DNA of 64,000 bases from Firmicutes bacterium UBA4881 (GTDB lineage: Bacteria; Bacillota; DTU065): the NCBI GenBank assembly GCA_002399235.1, contig DHDH01000001.1, positions 22,517-86,516 on the forward strand, read 5' to 3'. Position 1 is the stretch's first letter. Each line of letters opens with the position of its first letter. The translations under genes and the position numbers were made by a program. Positions 54,668 through 63,067 of this stretch are shown here, piece by piece. The notes beneath the pieces are model-generated. The model was not told the DNA's origin, did no database searches, and saw nothing but the letters and a program-made list of their open reading frames with translations.

Positions 54668-55869
54668 TTTTTTAACCTCGCAAATTTACGTTTACCGACC
54701 TGAAGGACCATACCATCATCGATGGTAACTTCTAGATTACCATCTTCTACTTTGTTATTATTTAGTTTGACACCGCCTTGTTCGATCATTCGGCGAGCCT
54801 CAGAGTTTGATTTAACTAGTTCACAATCTACCATAAGTTTGACGATCCAGACTTTTTCTTCGTTAATGGTAAACTCAGGAATATCTTCTGGTAAACCACC
54901 TGAACTGAATACTTTCTCAAATTCATCTCGAGCTTTGATCGCTGCTTCTTCTCCGTGGTATTGGCTAACAATCTGCATACCAAGTCTGCTTTTGACAGCT
55001 TTAGGATGTAGAGAACCATCATTAAGGCAGGCTTTGATCTTATCTATTTCAGTTTTGTCCATGTTAGTTACAAGTTCAAAGTAGGTTATCATCATTTCAT
55101 CAGCTAAAGACATGACCTTACCATACATAGTATTAGGATCTTCTGTGATACCAATGTAGTTACCTAAGCTTTTACTCATCTTATTAACTCCATCGAGGCC
55201 AACTAAAAGAGGTAAACACATAACAATTTGAGGCTCTTGACCAGCATCTCTTTGCAAGTCACGGCCTAATAAGATATTGAAGACTTGATCTGTGCCACCA
55301 AGTTCAACGTCAGCTTTAATCTCCACAGAGTCAGTAGCTTGCATGAGAGGGTAGATAAACTCTAAAATACTGATAGGTTGATTAGTAGAGTATCTTTTTG
55401 CAAAGTCATCTCTTTCAAGCATACGAGCCACAGTAATCTTGGAAGCCATGTCTGCTAAATCAGAAAAGGACATTTTGCTAAACCAGGCGCCATTAAAAGC
55501 TACTGTGGTTTGTTCTGGTTTAAGAATTTTAAAGACCTGCTCTTGATAGGTTTTAGCATTGGCTAAGACCTGCTCGTGAGTAAGACGAGGTCTAGTAGCT
55601 GATTTGCCAGAAGGATCGCCAATCATAGCGGTGTAATCACCAATAATTAATGTTACATTATGGCCTAGATCTTGAAACTGTCTCAATTTTTGTAGGGGAA
55701 CAGTGTGACCTAAATGGATATCAGAGCTAGTAGGGTCTACACCTAGTTTAACATTAAGGGGACGATTCTCTGCGATAGATTTTTCAAGTTTTTTAAGTAA
55801 TTCATCTGCTGATACTACTTGGGCTACTCCTCGTAAGAGTACCTTAAGTTGTTCTTGAGCTGAAATCAT
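54664..55869 (-). CDS. tyrS: Tyrosyl-tRNA synthetase
   Basis: 401 residues of class I tyrosyl-tRNA synthetase. The HIGH-type motif is SSDIHLGHTVPL (about 48-59), the KMSKS loop is VNKMSKSLGN (about 231-240), and tyrosine-site elements YPLMQATDSVEIKADVELGGTDQ are present. A C-terminal S4-like domain (about 335-400, VDCELVKSNSEARRMIEQGGVKLNN) binds the tRNA. It resembles the TyrZ subtype. AGGAGGTGCGCGCTG precedes the ATG, and a tyrosyl T-box leader controls the operon. Confidence 0.97.
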   Translation of the reverse strand: MISAQEQLKVLLRGVAQVVSADELLKKLEKSIAENRPLNVKLGVDPTSSDIHLGHTVPLQKLRQFQDLGHNVTLIIGDYTAMIGDPSGKSATRPRLTHEQVLANAKTYQEQVFKILKPEQTTVAFNGAWFSKMSFSDLADMASKITVARMLERDDFAKRYSTNQPISILEFIYPLMQATDSVEIKADVELGGTDQVFNILLGRDLQRDAGQEPQIVMCLPLLVGLDGVNKMSKSLGNYIGITEDPNTMYGKVMSLADEMMITYFELVTNMDKTEIDKIKACLNDGSLHPKAVKSRLGMQIVSQYHGEEAAIKARDEFEKVFSSGGLPEDIPEFTINEEKVWIVKLMVDCELVKSNSEARRMIEQGGVKLNNNKVEDGNLEVTIDDGMVLQVGKRKFARLKK

Positions 55870-55890
55870 CAGCGCGCACCTCCTAAAAAT

Positions 55891-56118
55891 AAAAAAAAGA
55901 AACCGTCCCCCAGAAAGGGACGGTTAATACCGCGGTACCACCCTAGTTGCCCCCTAAGGGGCCACTTGATCCTTATAACGGTAGGGAACCGAAGAAGGCT
56001 ACTGAAAGTTCACCATCTTAGCTCTAGGGTGTACTTCATCTGAATTCTAGCTACCAGTTTACACCGACCACTGGCTCTCTAAAAGTCGAAGACAGACTAC
56101 TCTCCCTGTCATTGCTTT
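55891..56118 (-). promoter_or_regulatory. Tyrosine T-box riboswitch leader of tyrS
   Basis: Read on the minus strand, the leader has the conserved T-box sequence AGGGTGGTACCGCG (at 55931-55944) followed by a terminator stem AACCGTCCC/GGGACGGTT (55917-55925 with 55901-55909) and eight Ts (55891-55898). A stem I specifier region contains GAAGTACACC, with a TAC tyrosine codon at 56031-56033. Uncharged tRNA-Tyr should pair there and stabilise the antiterminator, allowing tyrS and the repeat-protein gene to be transcribed. Confidence 0.95.
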
Positions 56119-56124
56119 ATTCTC

Positions 56125-56153
56125 ATTCTAAACAAAGTAAGTAAGAGCGTCAA
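56125..56153 (-). promoter_or_regulatory. Sigma-A promoter of the tyrS operon
   Basis: On the minus strand TTGACG (56148-56153) and TAGAAT (56125-56130) are spaced by 17 bases, just upstream of the T-box leader. Confidence 0.85.
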
Positions 56154-56225
56154 GAGCAATTAAAATGAGAAAATCTTTTTCTGGTAAAACATTTATTTAA
56201 ATTAGTATTAAAGTAAATTCCTTAA

Positions 56226-57260
56226 TTAAAGTTTTCTCTGCTTAAAAGCATAGTAGCTGTTTGTTTTGAAAATTTCTGGTTCGATTTTTAGTTTGTCCTC
56301 TTCCTTAGGATTAGTAGTTAGAAAAGAATTGACACTTTCTGCAAGTAGTTCTTCATACTTAAGGTTAATACTAGATACTTGACCTAAAAGCTTAATGGCA
56401 GTAACATATTCCTGCATGTCCCAAAGATTACTAAACCAAAGTTCACCAATTCTGCTAAGAAGACGGGCAGCTTCTCTAGCTGGTTTGGAGTTCGGAAACT
56501 GGCGGTTAAGCTGATGATAATAACTAGTGGCGGCGGTAAAGTCAGTTTTTTCTAAACAGATCTGCAAAATATAAAACTGCAGATCAAGATTGTTGGGCTG
56601 TTCGAAAACTGCCTTTTTCCAGATATTTTCTGCTATACTTAATTCGTGAAGGGAGAGTAAAATCTCTAATACCTCCCAATAAGCACTAGCACTTTGTTTG
56701 GAAGATTCATTTAAAAGTAGGAGTATTTCTTCACGATTTAGGGGGAATTTCTTAAGAGCTAAAGCTAATTCGATGTAACTTAATGAAGGTAGAATACTCT
56801 TGATATAAGCAGAAGCTTTCTCTAAATTATTTAATTTAGCATAGGTTAAAGCAATATTAAAATAGAGGTGCTTATCATCTAAAAGTTGAATTTCTGTTTT
56901 CAAGTAGTAGTCTAAAGCTTTATTAAATTCACCTTGGAGGTAAAAAGCTGTACCTGAGAGCATATTTAAGTAGGGCTCTTCACTTTCGATACTCTGTAAG
57001 TCGCTGTTGATGTTTCCTAGCACAAAATCACGATATTCGGGTAAATGATTAATATGGGCCATATTCCAACCTACAGGTAGGTAGTAAGGTAGCTCCATAT
57101 TTAAATAAGCTCTTTTAATTTCATCTCTGAGAATGTTAACAGCCTCAATATATTGATTGATATCTTCTAATTGATATGTTTTTAAGGCATAGGCCATTTC
57201 TATCTCTTCTAAGCAGGCTGTTTTCAAAAGACCAAGTACTTGGTAAGCGTTTTTTGACAC
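56226..57260 (-). CDS. Repeat protein with a degenerate J-domain-like start and TPR-like helices
   Basis: 344 residues, GTG start behind GGGAG. The first 45 residues (AYQVLGLLKTACLEEIEMAY) resemble the front of a DnaJ domain, but no HPD motif is present. The remaining chain has TPR-like helix pairs (GTAFYLQGEFNKALDYYLKT near 105, YFNIALTYAKLNNLEKASAY near 133, YILQICLEKTDFTAATSYYH near 228). It shares the MELPYYLP segment and the LQGEF/FQGDF repeat with the protein encoded after tyrS. It lies upstream of the tyrS leader on the same strand and diverges from the PBP1A gene. Confidence 0.6.
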   Translation of the reverse strand: MSKNAYQVLGLLKTACLEEIEMAYALKTYQLEDINQYIEAVNILRDEIKRAYLNMELPYYLPVGWNMAHINHLPEYRDFVLGNINSDLQSIESEEPYLNMLSGTAFYLQGEFNKALDYYLKTEIQLLDDKHLYFNIALTYAKLNNLEKASAYIKSILPSLSYIELALALKKFPLNREEILLLLNESSKQSASAYWEVLEILLSLHELSIAENIWKKAVFEQPNNLDLQFYILQICLEKTDFTAATSYYHQLNRQFPNSKPAREAARLLSRIGELWFSNLWDMQEYVTAIKLLGQVSSINLKYEELLAESVNSFLTTNPKEEDKLKIEPEIFKTNSYYAFKQRKL

Positions 57261-57359
57261 CTCTATCCACTCCCTTTTTGGTAAAAATAAATTACAAGGA
57301 TTTATTAGGTTAAGTTGCGAATCTTTAAGAACAGGAGAATCCTGAGGAAGGTGTATGAT

Positions 57360-59717
57360 ATGGCTAAAAGCAAAAATAATCGAATTGTTTTACGCGTTAT
57401 ACTAATAACAATAGTTGTTATTATAGGTATTCTAGGTGGAACTGCTGCAACCCTTGTAGCCAACGCTTTAAAAACTGTACCTAGCCTTGAGGATATAAAA
57501 TTTAGTCCTAAATTGGCAACGTCTATTTATGACCGCAATGGCCAGCTAATCCAGAGGTTGTTTATTGAAAATAGAATTTGGGCTCCAATCGCCGAGATAC
57601 CTAAAAATTTGCAAGAAGCCATTATAGCAGTTGAAGATCATGAATTTTATTCTCATCATGGGGTCAACCCTAAGGCTATTTTGAGGTCATTGTTTCTCAA
57701 TATAAAGACCAAAAGTTTAAGTTATGGTGGCAGTACAATTACTCAACAGTTAGCTAAAAATGCTTTCTTGACGCAAGAAAAGAAATTAGCCCGTAAGGTT
57801 AAAGAAGCTATCTGGGCTATCCAGATCGAACGAGCTTATACTAAAGATGAGATCCTAGAGACTTATCTTAATGAGATATGGTTTGGACATGGTGCTTATG
57901 GAGTTGAAGCAGCTGCCCAGCTATATTTCGGTAAGCATGTAGATGAACTTAATTTAGAAGAGATGGCACTTATTGCTGGTGTTACTAATAACCCCAGTCT
58001 TTTCTCTCCAAGGGTGAATATGGAAAAAGCTAAATCTAGACGTGACCTAGTTCTCAAGCGTATGTGGGAAGAAGGTTACATCTCTAAAGATATTTATCAA
58101 GAAACAATCGAGAAGCCTATTGTTCTGTATGAAAAAGTTGCTGGCAGCAAGAAAACAGCTTCCTATTTTATCGAAACAATACAACATTGGCTTTTAGAAA
58201 AGTATGGCTACGATAAGGTGTATAGTGGAGGCTTAGAAGTTTACACTACACTTGATCTTAATATGCAAAAACTTGCTGAGGAAACCTTACTTACAACTCT
58301 TCCCAATGGAGGAACCGACAAAAACGGCCTTACCCAACCTCAAGGAGCTTTAATTACCATTAATAACAAAACTGGTGAGATTTTAGCAATGGTTGGAGGT
58401 AGGGGAGAAGATAAGCTTAACAGAGCCTTACAGACTTATCGCCAACCAGGTTCGTCAATTAAACCATTTATTTATGCAACTGCTCTTGGGCAAGGTTATA
58501 CTCCAGCTTCGATCTTTGTTGATGAACCAATAGAATATAAACTACCTTCTGGTGAGCTTTGGCCTGTACGGAATTACCATCGCGATTACAGAGGGCCTAT
58601 GACACTTAGATATGCTCTAGAAATGTCTACGAACGTTATTGCGGTTCAATTGTTAGATAAAGTTAGCGTTGACGCGGTAATTAAGACAATTAAAAAGCTA
58701 GGAATTACTAGTTTAATTGAATCTGGGCAAATTAATGATAAGGGACTATCACCACTTGCTTTAGGTGCTTTGACTAAAGGTGTATCGTTAGTACAAATGG
58801 CAGCAGCCTATGGTGCTTTTGCTAATCAAGGTATCTATTATGAACCGTTTTATATTTCTCGAATTGAAGAACCAAATGGTAAAGTTATTTTTATTAACCA
58901 CTCTAAACCTAATGTAGCTTTGGACGAAAAGGTAGCTTACGTTCTCACTGATATGTTAAAAGGTGTCGTTACTAGTGGTACAGCCAAACAAGCTAATATT
59001 GGTAGGCCACAAGCTGGTAAAACTGGAACTACTGATAACTATCAAGATGCTTGGTACGTAGGCTTTACACCTGAGTTAGTAACAGCTATTTGGGTAGGAG
59101 AAGACTTTCCTAAAGAGATGATCTATAATGATAGGAAATATGGTAGCTGGGATTGTGCTTCAATTTGGGGTAAATATATGAAAAAAGTTGTTGCTGATAC
59201 AGAACCTACTGATTTTCTAAGACCATCCGGTCTTACTGATTTAGATATCTGCACAGAATCTGGCCTAATTGCTCAAGCTAACTGCCCGAATGTTAGAAAA
59301 GAAATATTTATTAGTGGCTCTGAACCGAAAGCACTCTGTACACTTCATGAACCTCAAAGTAGTAATCGAGATCGTAACATGATACCATTAGACCTCGATT
59401 TTGAAGAGGATGAGACAGATACCGGTACTAACTTTATGAACAGTCTCTTGGACCTTTTTGGTAAACAAGAAACCAAGCCTGAACCTAAGCCTATAGAAGA
59501 GACAGAAGATATTACTACTCAGCAACCTTCCAATGAGAATAATCCAGATATAAAAGCCGGTGATAATGTACCAGATTATCTGGTTACAGTGGAGCTTTGT
59601 GGAGATTCTGGGAAGGTAGCAACACCTGCTTGTCCAGCTTCTAAAATCTACAAAATTAATTATTTAAAAGGTACTGAACCTACTGAAGAATGCGATATAC
59701 ATGGCGGTGAGCAATAA
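57360..59717 (+). CDS. Class A penicillin-binding protein (PBP1A-type)
   Basis: 785 residues from ATG at 57360 (GAGGAAGGTGT upstream). One membrane anchor (about 9-32) is followed by a GT51 glycosyltransferase domain with the catalytic Glu in AVEDHEFYSHHGV and GGSTITQQLAKNAF, then a transpeptidase domain with SxxK as GSSIKPFIYA, SxN as MSTNVIAVQ and KTG as GKTGTTDNYQDAWYVG. The C-terminal 120 residues are acidic, Pro/Glu-rich and carry paired cysteines (ICTESGLIAQANCPN and GKVATPACPAS), as in many Firmicute PBP1A tails. It polymerises and crosslinks peptidoglycan at the outer face of the inner membrane. Confidence 0.95.
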   Translation: MAKSKNNRIVLRVILITIVVIIGILGGTAATLVANALKTVPSLEDIKFSPKLATSIYDRNGQLIQRLFIENRIWAPIAEIPKNLQEAIIAVEDHEFYSHHGVNPKAILRSLFLNIKTKSLSYGGSTITQQLAKNAFLTQEKKLARKVKEAIWAIQIERAYTKDEILETYLNEIWFGHGAYGVEAAAQLYFGKHVDELNLEEMALIAGVTNNPSLFSPRVNMEKAKSRRDLVLKRMWEEGYISKDIYQETIEKPIVLYEKVAGSKKTASYFIETIQHWLLEKYGYDKVYSGGLEVYTTLDLNMQKLAEETLLTTLPNGGTDKNGLTQPQGALITINNKTGEILAMVGGRGEDKLNRALQTYRQPGSSIKPFIYATALGQGYTPASIFVDEPIEYKLPSGELWPVRNYHRDYRGPMTLRYALEMSTNVIAVQLLDKVSVDAVIKTIKKLGITSLIESGQINDKGLSPLALGALTKGVSLVQMAAAYGAFANQGIYYEPFYISRIEEPNGKVIFINHSKPNVALDEKVAYVLTDMLKGVVTSGTAKQANIGRPQAGKTGTTDNYQDAWYVGFTPELVTAIWVGEDFPKEMIYNDRKYGSWDCASIWGKYMKKVVADTEPTDFLRPSGLTDLDICTESGLIAQANCPNVRKEIFISGSEPKALCTLHEPQSSNRDRNMIPLDLDFEEDETDTGTNFMNSLLDLFGKQETKPEPKPIEETEDITTQQPSNENNPDIKAGDNVPDYLVTVELCGDSGKVATPACPASKIYKINYLKGTEPTEECDIHGGEQ

Positions 59718-59771
59718 TTAGTTCAGGTCTTGGACATTCTCTATTCTTTCATGTACAATTGATCTAGAAAA

Positions 59772-59802
59772 AGGCAAAGGTTGTTACAACCTTTGCCTCT
59801 CA
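59772..59802 (+). terminator. Terminator after the PBP1A gene
   Basis: A perfect 12-bp stem AGGCAAAGGTTG/CAACCTTTGCCT with a three-base loop (59772-59783 with 59787-59798); the T-tail is weak. Confidence 0.75.
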
Positions 59803-59865
59803 CTGTTGATGTATTTTAGCTTAATAAAATAAGTAGTTGATAGTAGTGGAAGGAGACGGATTTTA

Positions 59866-61314
59866 GTGAGCGAAGTTAGAGTTCGTTTTGCTCCCTCACC
59901 TACAGGGGACCCACATGTAGGCAATATACGTACGGCTTTGTTTAATTATCTATATGCACGGCATACAGGCGGTAAATTTATTGTCCGCATTGAGGATACA
60001 GATCAAGTGCGCCTTAAAGAGGGCAGTGACCAGGCAATCTTTGATAGTCTACGTTGGTTAGGCATGAATTGGGATGAAGGACCAGATTGTGGTGGTCCTC
60101 ATGCTCCTTACAGACAGTCGGAAAGATTAGAGTTATATAAAAAGCATGCCTTAGAGCTTGTAGAAAAGGGTATGGCTTATTATTGTTTCTGTTCTGCAGA
60201 AAGATTAGATCAGATGCGTCAAATTCAAGAGGCTGCTAAAAAAGCACCGATGTATGATCGCAAATGTCTTAATCTAACTAAAGAGGAGATTAAGGCCAAA
60301 ATAGACGCTGGTGAACCCTATGTGATTAGACTTAAAGTTCCAAGAGAAGGAACAACTGAATTTGAAGATATCATTAGAGGTAAAGTGTCTTTTGAGAATA
60401 GTGTAGTAGACGATCAAGTCCTTTTAAAAAGTGATGGTTTCCCAACCTATCATTTAGCTTGCGTAGTTGATGACCATTATATGGGTATTACTAATGTAAT
60501 TAGAGCAGAAGAGTGGATCTCTAGCACTCCTAAACATATTATGCTCTACGAAGCATTTGGCTGGACCCCACCTCGTTTTGCCCATTGTCCAATGGTTTTG
60601 GCACCAGATAGGAGTAAGCTAAGTAAGAGACATGGTGCAACTGGTGTTAAACAGTTTAGAGATCTAGGTTACCTACCAGAAGCATTGGTTAATTTCCTTG
60701 CCTTTTTAGGTTGGGCTCCACAAGATGAAAGAGAGATCTTTTCTTTAGATGAACTTTGCGAAGCATTTGAATTAGAACGGGTTAATAAAGCTGGCGCTAT
60801 CTTTGATATGAACAAATTAGATTGGTATAACGGCTATTATATCAGACATATTGCCACAGAAGATTTAGCAAATCGCACTTTGCCATTTTTAGAAAAAGCG
60901 GGTATTGTACCAAACGATCATGATTATCTAGTTAAATGCGTTGCTTTAGTACAAGAAAGAATGAAAAACTTAGCTGAAGCTCCAGAGCTATTAGACTTTT
61001 TCTTTAAGCAGCCTGAATATGAGCCTAGCTTGCTCATTCCCAAAAAGAGCGACGTCGAGACCTCTAAAAAAGCCCTAGCTAAATGTAAGGAAGTTTTAGC
61101 AGGATTAGATGCTTGGGAGCATGATGCTATGGAAGAGGCTTTAAGGAAGGCTGCTGAAGAACTTGGTATTAAATCTGGTCAGATCCTCTGGCCTCTAAGA
61201 GCGGCTTTAACTGGCAAACCAGCATCACCAGGTGCTTTTGAAGTTACTTTAGTATTAGGTAAAAAAGAAGCACTAGCTCGTCTAGACATAGCTCTAGAAA
61301 GACTCTCCCGTTAA
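59866..61314 (+). CDS. gltX: Glutamyl-tRNA synthetase
   Basis: 482 residues of class I glutamyl-tRNA synthetase. It opens with RVRFAPSPTGDPHVGNIRTA (HIGH-type motif within), has RIEDTDQVR, the WGPD-like DEGPDCGGPHAPYRQSER, the KMSKS-type loop DRSKLSKRHGAT (about 247) and a helical anticodon domain ending GKKEALARLDIALERL. GTG start behind GGAAGGAGACGG. It may charge tRNA-Glu only, or also tRNA-Gln for a transamidation route, which cannot be decided here. Confidence 0.96.
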   Translation: MSEVRVRFAPSPTGDPHVGNIRTALFNYLYARHTGGKFIVRIEDTDQVRLKEGSDQAIFDSLRWLGMNWDEGPDCGGPHAPYRQSERLELYKKHALELVEKGMAYYCFCSAERLDQMRQIQEAAKKAPMYDRKCLNLTKEEIKAKIDAGEPYVIRLKVPREGTTEFEDIIRGKVSFENSVVDDQVLLKSDGFPTYHLACVVDDHYMGITNVIRAEEWISSTPKHIMLYEAFGWTPPRFAHCPMVLAPDRSKLSKRHGATGVKQFRDLGYLPEALVNFLAFLGWAPQDEREIFSLDELCEAFELERVNKAGAIFDMNKLDWYNGYYIRHIATEDLANRTLPFLEKAGIVPNDHDYLVKCVALVQERMKNLAEAPELLDFFFKQPEYEPSLLIPKKSDVETSKKALAKCKEVLAGLDAWEHDAMEEALRKAAEELGIKSGQILWPLRAALTGKPASPGAFEVTLVLGKKEALARLDIALERLSR

Positions 61315-61319
61315 AAAGT

Positions 61320-61341
61320 AGGGAGCCCTCAGGGCTCCCTT
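61320..61341. terminator. Bidirectional terminator whose loop holds the cca stop codon
   Basis: GGGAGCCC/GGGCTCCC with a three-base loop (61321-61328 with 61332-61339). The loop bases 61329-61331 are the TGA stop of the convergent cca gene on the minus strand. Confidence 0.82.
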
Positions 61342-62441
61342 AATAATAGTTTTAATAGTTCTTCTCTTGTATTAAGATTAGGGTTTTCACGAACATAAAA
61401 GGCTAATTTATTTAGGGTTTTGCCAACTATAGGTCCCTTACCCTTGACTTTGATAATATCACTTCCACTTATAGCAAGATCGTGTGGAAAAATTGGCGTT
61501 TTAGCGAGTGCTTTAGCTTGAGGTGTTAAGCCTCTCAAAATAAGCCAATCGTCTAGATACTCTCTACCTACATGGAAGCAGAGATGTCTTAGTTCTGTAG
61601 TAGTTTTTGGAAGAGGGTAATTGGTTAGGACTTTATTTATGTGATTTAATTTTTGCCGAGATAAAGTTAACTTATCAAAAAGCCAGGGGTTATCTTGAAG
61701 AACCAGACTAAGTCTTAATTCCTTTCGGAGAGGAAATTCTTCTAGTTTATCAGGTATTATTAACTTATAACCAAAAGCTTCTTTGGCAATTAGTGATAAT
61801 TCTTTGAGCCCTCTAGTTGGCGCAATACCCATTAGTAGTTTGCTGAATTCTTCAGTGATTCGTTCTTTACTGATAAAATGGAGTAGGTTAGCTTGGCTCT
61901 TCATTGCTTTTGCAGTTGCAGACTCAAGGGACCAATCAGAACCTAAGGAGGAGCAAAAACGGATACCTCTAAGGATTCTTAAGGCGTCTTCTTGGAACCT
62001 TTTCTGTGGTTTGCCAACGGTTTTAATTACTCTATTTTGCAGATCGATTTGACCTAAAAAGGGATCGTAGAGACCCCTTATAGGCGAATAAGCAATGGCA
62101 TTAATGGTAAAATCTCGTCTAGCTAAATCATCAAGTATTCTTGGGGAAAAGGTAACATTAGTAGGCCGCCTTCTATCACAATAAGGTCCATCTTTTCGAA
62201 AGGTTGTTACTTCCACTGGTGCTTCGCTTAATACAGTAACAGTACCAAACTTAATTCCAGTAGAGGCAGTGTGGGGGAAAAGGGCTATAATACTAGTGGG
62301 CAAAGCTTGGGTAGCGATATCATAGTCATGAGGAGTGCGACCTAATAAATTATCGCGTACAGAGCCCCCAACAACATAACTTTCGTATCCAGCATTTTCT
62401 AAAGTCTGCAAGATGTCTAGCACATATTTAGGCAATTGCAT
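61329..62441 (-). CDS. cca: CCA-adding tRNA nucleotidyltransferase / poly(A) polymerase family
   Basis: 370 residues. The nucleotidyltransferase front has YVVGGSVRDNLLGRTPHDYDIAT (G-S/G-x-R-D and DxD metal motif), the B-motif DLARRDFTINAIA, the YDPFLGQIDL segment and the nucleotide-selecting EDALRILRGIRF. A helical C-terminal part follows, shorter than in Bacillus Cca (no HD domain seen). It adds or repairs the 3' CCA of tRNAs; the tRNA-Pro gene in this window already encodes CCA, so repair is the likely main job. Convergent with gltX. Confidence 0.92.
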   Translation of the reverse strand: MQLPKYVLDILQTLENAGYESYVVGGSVRDNLLGRTPHDYDIATQALPTSIIALFPHTASTGIKFGTVTVLSEAPVEVTTFRKDGPYCDRRRPTNVTFSPRILDDLARRDFTINAIAYSPIRGLYDPFLGQIDLQNRVIKTVGKPQKRFQEDALRILRGIRFCSSLGSDWSLESATAKAMKSQANLLHFISKERITEEFSKLLMGIAPTRGLKELSLIAKEAFGYKLIIPDKLEEFPLRKELRLSLVLQDNPWLFDKLTLSRQKLNHINKVLTNYPLPKTTTELRHLCFHVGREYLDDWLILRGLTPQAKALAKTPIFPHDLAISGSDIIKVKGKGPIVGKTLNKLAFYVRENPNLNTREELLKLLLREP

Positions 62442-62492
62442 AATAACCCTCCAGATAAATTGATTTACTGAAGACTTAGGAGGAATAAAGTC

Positions 62493-63041
62493 TTGTTCAC
62501 AGAGATACGTGATTGGCTAATAACAATTGGTGAAGCTGTTCTTTTAACAACATTTCTTATTTTTTTTGTTGCCCAATCCTTTCTAGTTAAAGGGTATTCC
62601 ATGGAACCTACCTTACACAACGGAGAGCGAGTAATGGTCGAAAAGATTAGTTATCGTTTTCGTCAGCCTAAAAGAGGTGAAATCGTTATAGTTAAAAACC
62701 CTTTACAAAAAGAGGAAAAATATATAAAAAGGATTATCGGCTTACCTGGCGATAAAATTGATATTAGAGAAGGTTCTTTGTATATTAATGATGTTTTACT
62801 CGATGAAGATTATATCGCTGAACCGATAGCTTTTTGGTATCAAAAAAGTTGTGAGGTTCCTCCTGGGCATGTTTATGTCTTAGGTGATAATCGTAATCAT
62901 AGTGATGACAGTAGACGTATTGGACCTATACCTTTAGATCATGTGTTAGGTAGAGTTGCTTTTGTTTATTGGCCATTTAAAAATTTCGAACTTATCAAGC
63001 AGCCAGAAGTTTTATCTGGGTTAGAAGTATATAACCATTAA
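62493..63041 (+). CDS. sipS: Signal peptidase I
   Basis: 182 residues from a TTG behind AGGAGGAATAAAGTC. One N-terminal span (about 12-31) is followed by the nucleophile motif GYSMEPTL (Ser about 36), the general-base Lys in KYIKRIIGLPGD (about 75-86), and the late motifs VLGDNRNHSDDSRRIGPI. This is the single-span Gram-positive type of leader peptidase, anchored in the inner membrane with the active site outside; it cuts Sec signal peptides such as those on the exported proteins in this window. Confidence 0.95.
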   Translation: MFTEIRDWLITIGEAVLLTTFLIFFVAQSFLVKGYSMEPTLHNGERVMVEKISYRFRQPKRGEIVIVKNPLQKEEKYIKRIIGLPGDKIDIREGSLYINDVLLDEDYIAEPIAFWYQKSCEVPPGHVYVLGDNRNHSDDSRRIGPIPLDHVLGRVAFVYWPFKNFELIKQPEVLSGLEVYNH

Positions 63042-63042
63042 G

Positions 63043-63067
63043 AAAAAAAGGGGGAATCCCCTTTTTT
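63043..63067. terminator. Bidirectional terminator between signal peptidase and ROK genes
   Basis: An A-run plus GGGG stem pairs with CCCC plus T-run (about 63044-63054 with 63058-63067), between convergent stops; it ends inside the last codons of the ROK gene. Confidence 0.85.
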
